10,182 bases of DNA, taken from NCBI GenBank assembly GCA_964555565.1, contig CAZKTF010000129.1:1-10182 (forward strand), written 5' to 3'. Each line of letters begins with the position of its first letter. Position 1 is the first letter of the stretch. A program made the position numbers and the translations under genes. This DNA is from CAZKTF01 sp964555565. GTDB lineage: Bacteria > Planctomycetota > JAJSAM01 > JAKLKS01. Below the pieces are notes generated by a model that saw nothing but the letters and a program-made list of their open reading frames with translations, was not told the origin of the DNA and searched no databases. Of this stretch, positions 1 through 6,079 are shown piece by piece.

Positions 1-365
1 CCCCGGCCTCCCCGGCCCCCGCCCCGTCGAGCCGCCCGACCGGCTCCTTGGGGCTCCCCACGAGCCTCGACCCCCGCGGGATCTACGCCCGCATCGCCTC
101 CCAGGAGGGGCGGCGCGGCGAGAAGGGCGCGGTCCTCACCGCCCTCGTGTTCCTCGCGCTGGAGGGGAAGCGGGACGCAGGACCCTCCGACGTCCTGGGC
201 CACCTCTTGAAGCACGGGTTCCCGACGAGCGCCCTCAAGCCCAAGCCGATCCTGCTCAAGTTCGCCGCCCGCACGAGCTTCGTGGTCCCGGGCGTCCTCC
301 ACGCCACCTTCCGGGCCACCCCCCAGGGCGCGGCCCACGTGCAGGAGAAGGTCCTGAGGAGGTAG
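1..365 (+). CDS. 3' end of an unrecognised protein with a winged-helix-like C-terminus (partial)
   Basis: Reading frame 3 is open from the left edge to a TAG at 363-365, giving about 120 residues. A TTG at 48 is a possible start but has no Shine-Dalgarno, and the frame stays open upstream through a Pro/Ala/Ser-rich stretch like an interdomain linker, so I treat this as the C-terminal part of a longer gene. After the linker come a basic helical segment (IYARIASQEGRRGEKGAVL), a second helix, and a segment reading FRATPQGAAHV that resembles the wing and last helix of a winged-helix domain. That suggests DNA binding or a protein-protein role, but I do not recognise the family. The minus-strand frame over the same bases is a GC shadow. 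Confidence is good that the region is coding and low for function. Confidence 0.55.
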   Translation, partial: PASPAPAPSSRPTGSLGLPTSLDPRGIYARIASQEGRRGEKGAVLTALVFLALEGKRDAGPSDVLGHLLKHGFPTSALKPKPILLKFAARTSFVVPGVLHATFRATPQGAAHVQEKVLRR

Positions 366-383
366 CGTTCCCCGGCGGTCCTG

Positions 384-415
384 CCGGGCCTCCGCGAACC
401 TCCGGGCCTCCGCGA
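384..415. repeat. Exact 14-bp direct repeat, 18-bp period, upstream of the TonB-like gene
   Basis: CCGGGCCTCCGCGA occurs at 384-397 and again at 402-415, separated by ACCT. The second copy ends 2 bp before the TACAAT box at 418, so the pair covers the place where a -35 element or activator/repressor site would lie. It could be a tandem operator or a simple slippage duplication in GC-rich DNA. A weak 6-bp stem (371-376 with 383-388) lies just upstream without a T-tract. Confidence 0.5.
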
Positions 416-417
416 CG

Positions 418-423
418 TACAAT
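418..423 (+). promoter_or_regulatory. Candidate -10 box (TACAAT) for the TonB-like gene, possibly leaderless
   Basis: TACAAT matches the sigma-70 -10 consensus at 5 of 6 positions and is one of few AT-rich hexamers in this region. Its last base is 6 nt from the GTG start at 430, so transcription would begin at or next to the start codon. No convincing Shine-Dalgarno precedes the GTG. No -35 hexamer is recognisable at 17 bp spacing, where the direct repeat lies instead. The ATG at 422 is not a start for this gene, because its frame hits a TGA after two more codons. Confidence 0.4.
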
Positions 424-429
424 GGATCC

Positions 430-1190
430 GTGATCGATCGCGCACCCCGCCCGCGGCGCGGCAGGGCCCTGGCCCTCGCCCTGTCCCTCGGCCTCCACGC
501 CGCCGCGGCGGCGGCGCTCCTCGCGCCGGCCCCCGGCGGCGTGGAGCGGGAGCGCGNNNNNNNNNNNNNNNNNNNNNNNNNNNNNNNNNNNNNNNNNNNN
601 NNNNNNNNNNNNNNNTGCTGGAGGAGTCCCGGCCGCTCGAGGAGCCGGCGCCCCCGCGGGCCTACCCCCAGCACGCGGCGCCCCCGCTCCCGGGGCCGGA
701 GGAGGCGCTCGAGCCCCTCCCCGTCGTCGCCGACCGGAGGGACGAGGACGCCGAGGCCGGCACCATCGGCCTCGGGGACTCCCCGATCCCCGGGCCCGGG
801 GCCGCCCTGGGGGACCGGCTCGACTTCGCCGCGGGGCGCCCCGGGCGGGACGCCGGGGCCTCCCCCGCCGCCCGCGCCCCTGAGCCGGGACCCGCCTCCC
901 CGCCCGGCGTCACGCGCGGGGCGGGCGTGGCCCGCCGCGTCCTCCCCGAGTACCCCGCCGACGCCCGGGCCGAGGGGATCGCGGGGCGCGTGCTCCTCGA
1001 AGTCGAGATCGCCGAGGACGGCGCCGTGGCCTCGGTGGAGGTCGTCGAGTCCTCCGGCGACCGCCGCCTGGACCGCGTGGCCGAGGAGGCCGTCCGGCAG
1101 TGGGCCTTCACGCCCGCCATGCTGGACGGCGTCCCCCTCCGCTGCCGGGTCCGCGTCCCGGTCACCTTCCGGCTGAGGGAAATTGGCTGA
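430..1190 (+). CDS. TonB-family energy-transducing protein, interrupted by an assembly gap
   Basis: TonB-type proteins span the periplasm and pass energy from an ExbB/ExbD motor in the inner membrane to outer-membrane receptors. The GTG at 430 begins a basic N-terminus and one hydrophobic helix (about residues 13-32). It contains SLGLH, with Ser19 and His23 in the four-residue spacing of the functional Ser/His pair in TonB. After 59 N the frame continues as a Pro/Glu-rich linker (from 618), then a TonB C-terminal domain (about 927-1180) with PEYPADARAEGIAGRV, DGAV, SSGDRRLD and AVRQWAFTPA. The stop is TGA at 1188-1190. Coding frames on the two sides of the gap differ, so the N count is wrong by a non-multiple of three; the real product is about 250 aa. 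No exbB or exbD is in the window. The oxidoreductase start overlaps its last 8 nt. Confidence 0.85.
557..615. other. Assembly gap of 59 N
   Basis: Fifty-nine undetermined bases inside the TonB-like gene, in the start of its Pro-rich periplasmic linker. The frame before the gap (from 430) and the frame after it (stop at 1190) are consistent only if the true gap length is a multiple of three. Confidence 0.99.
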
Positions 1191-2121
1191 CCTCGCGGTC
1201 GCCGTCCTCGGGGTCGGCATCCACGGGTCGCGGTACGCGGAGCACCTGCTCCGGGGGGACGTGCCCGGGGCACGGCTCGCCGGCGTCTCCCGCCGCTCCC
1301 CGGAGGCCGCGGCCGCGTGGACGGCCCGGGGGGTCCGGTTCGAGACCGACGCCCTCCTCCTCGCGGCGGACCCGTCCGTGGACGCGGTGGTCGTGGCCTC
1401 CTCCCCCGCCGCCCACGCCGCCCACGCCGTGGCGGCGCTGCGCGCCCGCAAGCCCGTCCTCATCGAGAAGCCCGTGGCGCCGGACATGCGCGGCGGGGCG
1501 CTCATCATGGGGGAGGCCCGCCGGGCCCGGGTGCCCGTCCTCGTCGGCCACTCCCTGCGCTACAACCCCGTCTGCGCCGCCTGGAGGGACGCCGTGGCCT
1601 CCGGCGGGGTCCCGCGCCACCTCACCCTCTCCATGCGCCACGAGCGCGTGGAGCAGCCCTGGCAGGGGGACCCCCGGGAGGGGGGGGCGCTCCTCGGCTG
1701 CGCGACGCACATGGCCGACCTGGCGCGCTGGGCCACCGGGGACGAGATCGAGGGGGTCCTCGCCTGCCAGGTCCACGCCGCCCCGGGCCGGGCGGAGACC
1801 GCGGCCGCGGCCCTCGCCCGGATGCACTCCGGGGCGACCCTGCTCGTGGACGTGAGCCAGGAGGCCCCGTCGCGGCGCGGGGGCCTCGACGCCTGGGGGG
1901 ACGGGGGCCAAGTCGAGGGGGACTACTACGCCCACGAGCTCCACCGCCGGGAGGGCCGCGCCCGCGTCCCCGTCCCGCTCCCGCCCCCGGGGCCGGGACT
2001 GGTGCCGCTCCTTCGCGACTTCGTCGCCGCCGCCCGCGGGGGACCCTCCGGGGTGGCCGCCACGCTGCAGGACGGCCTCGCCGCGCTCGCCTTCGTGGAG
2101 GGGTGCAGGGCGGCCCTGTAG
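1183..2121 (+). CDS. Gfo/Idh/MocA-family NAD(P)-dependent oxidoreductase
   Basis: A 312-aa protein, slightly shorter than the usual 330-370 of the family, which oxidises or reduces sugars, inositols and related alcohols with NAD(P). The N-terminal Rossmann fold has VLGVGIHG (Gly10, Gly12, Gly15 of GxGxxG) and the family EKP motif at 95-97. A GHSLRYNP segment follows at about 122-129. The second domain carries the EGGALLGCATHMADL segment with His176, where the active-site His sits, although the Asp often found four residues before it is Gly here. Substrate cannot be assigned. The start is TTG, with GAGG 4 nt upstream and 8 nt of overlap with the TonB-like gene; no later start would keep the nucleotide-binding motif. 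The pair is probably co-transcribed and translationally coupled. The TAG stop lies in the first hairpin repeat of the junction. Confidence 0.85.
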   Translation: MADLAVAVLGVGIHGSRYAEHLLRGDVPGARLAGVSRRSPEAAAAWTARGVRFETDALLLAADPSVDAVVVASSPAAHAAHAVAALRARKPVLIEKPVAPDMRGGALIMGEARRARVPVLVGHSLRYNPVCAAWRDAVASGGVPRHLTLSMRHERVEQPWQGDPREGGALLGCATHMADLARWATGDEIEGVLACQVHAAPGRAETAAAALARMHSGATLLVDVSQEAPSRRGGLDAWGDGGQVEGDYYAHELHRREGRARVPVPLPPPGPGLVPLLRDFVAAARGGPSGVAATLQDGLAALAFVEGCRAAL

Positions 2122-2141
2122 GGGCGGGGCTTGCCCCGCCC
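2118..2141. repeat. GC-rich hairpin overlapping the oxidoreductase stop codon
   Basis: GGGCGGGG at 2122-2129 pairs perfectly with CCCCGCCC at 2134-2141 around a CTTG loop. The unit begins with GTAGGGG at 2118, so the TAG stop codon of the preceding gene is part of the motif. It has no T-tract in either direction, so it is not a textbook intrinsic terminator, though it could slow polymerase or protect the mRNA 3' end. Confidence 0.6.
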
Positions 2142-2164
2142 GCCGTGGATGCGTGTGGCGTAGC

Positions 2165-2254
2165 GTAGGGGACTGTCCCCGTAGGGGACCTGGCACCGTA
2201 CTGCCCCGGAAACGGCAACGGCGGGGACAGTCCCCTTCGGGGACAGTCCCCTAC
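2165..2254. repeat. REP/BIME-like palindromic element between convergent genes
   Basis: A perfect 17-bp inverted repeat frames the element: 2165-2181 is the reverse complement of 2238-2254. Inside are GGGGACTGTCCCC at 2168-2180 and GGGGACAGTCCCC at both 2223-2235 and 2239-2251. Two local hairpins form, GTCCCC-GTA-GGGGAC at 2175-2189 and GTCCCC-TTC-GGGGAC at 2230-2244. The heptamer GTAGGGG occurs at 2118, 2165 and 2181 and inverted at 2248-2254. Such paired palindromes between convergent genes are typical of REP-type elements spread by RAYT (TnpA-REP) transposases. No transposase is in the window. The right edge lies 1 bp from the livF stop codon. It may also act as a bidirectional transcript end. 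Confidence 0.7.
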
Positions 2255-2255
2255 T

Positions 2256-2981
2256 CTACTCCCCCAGGTACGCCTCCTGGATGCGGGGGTCCGCCAGGAG
2301 GTCCTTCCCCGTCCCGGTACAGGTGACCCGCCCGGTCTCCAGGACGTAGGCCCGGTCGGCGAGCCGCAGCGCCGCCAGCGCGTTCTGCTCGACGAGGAGG
2401 ATCGTCGTCCCCGCGTCCCGGAGCCCCGCGATGAAGTCGAAGATCCTCTCCACGACGATGGGGGCCAGCCCGAGGGAGGGCTCGTCCAGGAGGAGCACGC
2501 GGGGGCCGCCCATCAGCGCGCGGGCGATGGCCAGCATCTGCTGCTCCCCCCCGGAAAGCGTGCCGCCGAGCTGGTCCGCGCGGTCCCGCAGGATCGGGAA
2601 CCACTCGAAGGCCCTCTCCAGCCCGGATCGGATGCGCGCCGCGTCCCGGACCAGGAACGCCCCCATCTCGAGGTTCTCGCGCACGGTCAGCAGGGGGAAG
2701 ATCCTCCTCCCCTCGGGCACCAGGGCCAGTCCCCGGGACACGACCTCGTGGGGCCGACGCCCGTCGATCCTCTCCCCCTCGAACTCGATCGCGCCGCGGA
2801 AGGGGCGGTGGACACCGGAGATCGTCGTGAGGGTCGTCGTCTTCCCCGCGCCGTTGCTGCCGATGAGGGTGACGATCTCCCCCGCGCGGACCTCCAGGCT
2901 CACCCCGTGGAGCACCTCGCTCGGACCGTAGGCGACGTGGACGTCCCGCAGGGAGAGGATCGGGGCGCCACCGCCGCTCAC
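2256..2981 (-). CDS. livF: Branched-chain amino acid ABC transporter, ATP-binding subunit LivF
   Basis: One of two cytoplasmic ATPases that power high-affinity uptake of leucine, isoleucine and valine. The 241-aa length is normal for LivF. It shows Walker A GSNGAGKTT (41-49), the LivF-typical LVPEGRRIFPLLTVRENL segment (about 88-104), the signature LSGGEQQ (142-148), Walker B VLLLDEP (162-168) with SLGLAP after it, and VEQN (197-200), where most ABC ATPases have the H-loop His; this is usual for LivF. The GTG start at 2981 forms a GTGA overlap with the livG stop, and AAGGAG lies 8 nt upstream inside livG. It is the last gene of the liv operon; the palindromic element follows directly. Confidence 0.95.
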   Translation of the reverse strand: MSGGGAPILSLRDVHVAYGPSEVLHGVSLEVRAGEIVTLIGSNGAGKTTTLTTISGVHRPFRGAIEFEGERIDGRRPHEVVSRGLALVPEGRRIFPLLTVRENLEMGAFLVRDAARIRSGLERAFEWFPILRDRADQLGGTLSGGEQQMLAIARALMGGPRVLLLDEPSLGLAPIVVERIFDFIAGLRDAGTTILLVEQNALAALRLADRAYVLETGRVTCTGTGKDLLADPRIQEAYLGE

Positions 2982-3745
2982 CGGGAGCGCTCCTTCCCGA
3001 GGTACGCCTCGATGACCAGGGGGTCGCCGCGGACCTCCGCCGGGGTGCCCTCGGCGATTTTCACGCCGTAGTCCAGGACCGCGACGCGGTCGCTGATCCC
3101 CATGACGACCTTCATGTGGTGCTCGATGAGCAGGACGGTGATGCCGCGGTCCCGCACGCGGCGGATCAGGTCCATGAGCACTCCCGTCTCCTGCGGGTTC
3201 ATCCCGGCGGCCGGTTCGTCCAGCAGGAGCAGTCCGGGCTCCGTCGCCAGCGCGCGGGCGATCTCCAGCCGCCGCTGGGCGCCGTAGGGGAGGCTGCGGG
3301 CGTCGGCCATCATCCGGTCCCCGAGGCCCACGAAACCGAGCAGGTCCCGGGCCCGCCGCGCGCTCTCGGACTCCTCCTCGCGCGCGAGCCGCGTCCTGAG
3401 GACGGCCGCGAACACCCCCGCCCGGGTCCGGCAGTGGCGCCCCACCATCACGTTTTCGAGGACGCTCATCTCCCCGAACAACCGGATGTTCTGGAAGGTG
3501 CGGGCCATCCCGAGAGCCGTGATCCTGTGCGGGGCCAGCCGGGTCACGTCCCGGCCGCGGAACAGGACGGCGCCCGAGGTGGCGGGGAGCAGGCCCGTGA
3601 GGCAGTTGAACAGCGTGGTCTTGCCCGCCCCGTTGGGCCCGATGACCGAGAGGATCTCCCCTTCCCGGACCTCCAGGTCCACGCCGTCCACGGCGCGCAC
3701 CCCGCCGAAGTGGCGGCTCACCCCCCGGACCTCGAGGAGGCTCAC
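2978..3745 (-). CDS. livG: Branched-chain amino acid ABC transporter, ATP-binding subunit LivG
   Basis: The second ATPase of the importer, 255 aa. It has Walker A GPNGAGKTT (36-44), the Q-loop in RTFQNIRLF (82-90), the LivG-type signature SLPYGAQRRLEIARAL (151-166) in place of LSGGQ, Walker B LLLLDEP with AAGMNP, an H-loop His in LLIEHHMKVVM, and the family ending VIEAYLG. The reading frame is open for hundreds of codons upstream through livM and livH only because of GC bias. I place the start at GTG 3745-3743, which overlaps the livM TGA by 4 nt, has GGAGG 6 nt upstream, and begins VSLLEVRGV as family members do. Its own stop overlaps the livF start by 4 nt. Confidence 0.94.
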   Translation of the reverse strand: MSLLEVRGVSRHFGGVRAVDGVDLEVREGEILSVIGPNGAGKTTLFNCLTGLLPATSGAVLFRGRDVTRLAPHRITALGMARTFQNIRLFGEMSVLENVMVGRHCRTRAGVFAAVLRTRLAREEESESARRARDLLGFVGLGDRMMADARSLPYGAQRRLEIARALATEPGLLLLDEPAAGMNPQETGVLMDLIRRVRDRGITVLLIEHHMKVVMGISDRVAVLDYGVKIAEGTPAEVRGDPLVIEAYLGKERSR

Positions 3746-5127
3746 GCGACGCCTCCCGCCACCGGCGCCGGGGCGCGGTCCATCCCCTCGGGGACGGGGG
3801 CCCTCCGTCCCGTGCCGAACAGTCCCTGCGGGCGCCAGACCATGATGGCGACCATGACGGCGCCGAAGAGCAGCAGCCGGTAGCCCTGGAAACCGGGGAA
3901 CCACTCCTGCACGAGGAGCGGGATCAGGTAGAGGAGGAGGGCCCCCAGGACCGCCCCCCGTACGCTCCCCATCCCCCCCAGGACCACCATGGAGAGAACG
4001 AGGACGGAGTCCTTGAACTCGAAGTCGCCCGGGGTGATCTGGTTCTTGCGGCCGGCCACCAGGACCCCCACGACCCCCGCCCAGGCGGCGGAGAGCACGA
4101 ACGCGAGGATCTTCATCCGGCTCGTGGAGATCCCCATGGACTTCGCCGCCACCTCGTCCTCGCGCAGCGCGAACAGCGCCCGCCCGAGACGGGAGTGCGA
4201 GAAGCGCACCGCGACCAGGATCCCCAGCGCGAGGAACGCGAGCCCGATGTAGTAGGCCACGAAGGGGTCGTCCATCCCCACGTGGAGGAAGAGGTAGATC
4301 TTCCCTCCGAGGCTGCCGCGCAGGCTCTCCACGAGGGCGGGGTCCTGCAGCACGTGCCCCTCGTAGCCGAGGACGGCCGAGGTCGCCGTGAGCGAGCCCG
4401 GGATCGTGGAGCACGGGATCCCGTCGGGTCCCCCGGTCAGCCACGGCTGGAGCAACAGGAAGTACCGCAGGCTCTCCCCGAACCCGAGCGTCACGATGGC
4501 CAGGTAGTCCCCCCGCAGTCTCAGGCTCGGGAGCCCGAGGAGGAGCCCGAACAGGGCCCCCGCCGCCGCCCCGATGGGGAGCGCCGCCCAGAACCCGAGC
4601 CCCGTCCCGCAGCAGAGGATGGCGAAGGTGTAGGCCCCGACGTTCAGGAACGCGCAGTACCCGAGGACGAGGAGCCCACCCATCCCCACGACGATGTTCA
4701 GGCCGAGGGCGAGGAGGATCCAGATCTCGGCGTCGAACCCGATCTGGGCGTACTTGTCCCCCTGGGAGCCGGCCAGGTCCGGGACCGCCACAAGGAGGGC
4801 GGCCAGGACCGCCAGGGCCGCGCCCGTCCGCGCCCTCGTGGACGTGAGGGCCTCCCCGGCCCGTGCCGCCAGCGCCCCGGGCCGCCACGCCTCCGGGATC
4901 CGGGAGCGGCCCCACCGCAGCGAGGCCCCCAGGGCCAGCGCGCCGAGCACCCCCGCGCCGATCCACAGGGCCCCGGGATGGGGACGGGCCACCCACTCCT
5001 GGCGGACGGTCCCCCCGGGACCCGGGGCGGTCCGGGACGCCAGCTCCAGCCCCGAGAGGGGAAACGCCAGGAGCGCGAACCAGAGCGCCACCAGGACCGG
5101 TCCCGCGATCCTCCGGGCGCCGCCCAC
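3742..5127 (-). CDS. livM: Branched-chain amino acid ABC transporter, permease LivM
   Basis: An inner-membrane permease of 461 aa, at the long end for LivM, and partner of LivH in the translocation channel. An N-terminal extension has two hydrophobic helices (about 7-25 and 53-70) flanking a hydrophilic, probably periplasmic loop, then a third near 102-118. The conserved core starts near residue 133 with GLNIVVGMGGLLVLGYCAF and the LivM hallmark GLPSLRLRGDYLAIVTLGFG (198-217), followed by LTGGPDGI. The C-terminus has MVVLGGMGSVRGAVLGA and the ending VWRPQGLFG. The GTG start follows the livH TGA with no spacer and has AAGG 5 nt upstream. A start at a later codon would remove the extension, but no better-placed site is evident. 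Confidence 0.93.
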   Translation of the reverse strand: MGGARRIAGPVLVALWFALLAFPLSGLELASRTAPGPGGTVRQEWVARPHPGALWIGAGVLGALALGASLRWGRSRIPEAWRPGALAARAGEALTSTRARTGAALAVLAALLVAVPDLAGSQGDKYAQIGFDAEIWILLALGLNIVVGMGGLLVLGYCAFLNVGAYTFAILCCGTGLGFWAALPIGAAAGALFGLLLGLPSLRLRGDYLAIVTLGFGESLRYFLLLQPWLTGGPDGIPCSTIPGSLTATSAVLGYEGHVLQDPALVESLRGSLGGKIYLFLHVGMDDPFVAYYIGLAFLALGILVAVRFSHSRLGRALFALREDEVAAKSMGISTSRMKILAFVLSAAWAGVVGVLVAGRKNQITPGDFEFKDSVLVLSMVVLGGMGSVRGAVLGALLLYLIPLLVQEWFPGFQGYRLLLFGAVMVAIMVWRPQGLFGTGRRAPVPEGMDRAPAPVAGGVA

Positions 5128-6057
5128 TCAGACCTTCTCCGCCACGCGTTCCCCCAGGAGACCCCGGGGCCGCACGATGAGGACGACCATGAGGACCACG
5201 AAGGAGTAGGCGTCCTTGGACGGCCCGCCGAACAGTCCCACCCCGACCGCCTCCGCGACGCCGAGGACCATGCCCCCCAGCATGGCTCCCGGGAGGTTGC
5301 CGATTCCCCCCAGGACCGCGGCCGTGAAGGCCTTCATCCCGTAGAGGTAGCCGTCCGTATAGGTCGCCTGGGAGAGGTGCATCGACACCATGACGCCCGC
5401 CACCGCCGCCAGGCCCGAGCCGATCACGAAGGTGAGCCCGATGACCCGGTCCACGTCGATGCCCACGAGGGCGGCCATGGTGCGGTCCATGGAGCAGGCC
5501 CGCATGGCGGTCCCGGTCCGCGTCCGCTGGGTGAAGAGGTGGAACGCGACCATGATCGCGATCGCCACGCCGATGATGGCGAGGGACCGGACCGGCTGCG
5601 GGGGATCGATCCACGCGACGGAGCCGGTCCCGAAGGCCCCGCGGTACTGCTCCGGGAACTGCTTGCTGTCGCTCCCCTGGGCGAGCCGGACGTAGTTCTG
5701 CAGGAACGTGGACACGCCGATGGCGCTGATGAGGGGGGAGAGGGCCGGCGCGGACCGCAGCGGCCGGTAGGCCACCCGCTCGATGGTGGCCCCGTAGGCG
5801 GCGCAGAGCAGGACCGCCCCCGCGATGGCCAGCAGCACCACCGCCAGCGCCGGGAGGGAGAGCCCGAGCCCCGTGGCCGCGGCGAGGGCGAGGATCCCCG
5901 CGTAGGCCCCCACCATGTAGACCTCGCCGTGGGCGAAGTTGATCATCCCGAGGATGCCGTAGACCATCGAGTAGCCCAGCGCGATCAGGGCGTAGATCGC
6001 CCCCTGGACCACACCGGAAGGGATCTGCCTCAGGACCTCGGCGATGGATTCGCGCAC
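5128..6057 (-). CDS. livH: Branched-chain amino acid ABC transporter, permease LivH
   Basis: The 309-aa inner-membrane permease that pairs with LivM. Length and pattern match LivH: several hydrophobic helices, the early motif ILGMINFAHGEVYMVGAY (35-52), ERVAYRPLR (93-101), SAIGVSTFLQN (111-121), and the C-terminal GGIGNLPGAMLGG followed by IVRPRGLLG. The GTG start at 6057 lies 22 nt after the livK stop and lacks a clear Shine-Dalgarno, so translation may depend on readthrough coupling from livK. A GTG about 16 codons inside is an alternative, but would cut into the first conserved helix. The long plus-strand frame opposite this gene is a shadow. Confidence 0.94.
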   Translation of the reverse strand: MRESIAEVLRQIPSGVVQGAIYALIALGYSMVYGILGMINFAHGEVYMVGAYAGILALAAATGLGLSLPALAVVLLAIAGAVLLCAAYGATIERVAYRPLRSAPALSPLISAIGVSTFLQNYVRLAQGSDSKQFPEQYRGAFGTGSVAWIDPPQPVRSLAIIGVAIAIMVAFHLFTQRTRTGTAMRACSMDRTMAALVGIDVDRVIGLTFVIGSGLAAVAGVMVSMHLSQATYTDGYLYGMKAFTAAVLGGIGNLPGAMLGGMVLGVAEAVGVGLFGGPSKDAYSFVVLMVVLIVRPRGLLGERVAEKV

Positions 6058-6079
6058 CGGACGGGGATACCGCCCGCGG

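Noticed and set aside
616..1176. Continuation of the frame from 430 past the N gap
   Set aside because: It becomes Ser/Arg/Pro-rich with no domain, whereas the frame ending at 1190 encodes a clear TonB C-terminal domain.
1162..2196. 344-codon minus-strand frame opposite the oxidoreductase
   Set aside because: The plus strand has GxGxxG and EKP motifs of Gfo/Idh/MocA; the opposite frame is low-complexity.
2122..2255. CRISPR array or tRNA in the palindromic junction
   Set aside because: Repeats are short palindromes without regular spacers, and no cloverleaf or tRNA-like arms are present.
2978..5614. 878-codon minus-strand frame containing livG
   Set aside because: Only the last 255 codons are LivG. 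The upstream part is Gly/Arg/Pro-rich and overlaps livM and livH in another frame, so it is not a fusion protein.
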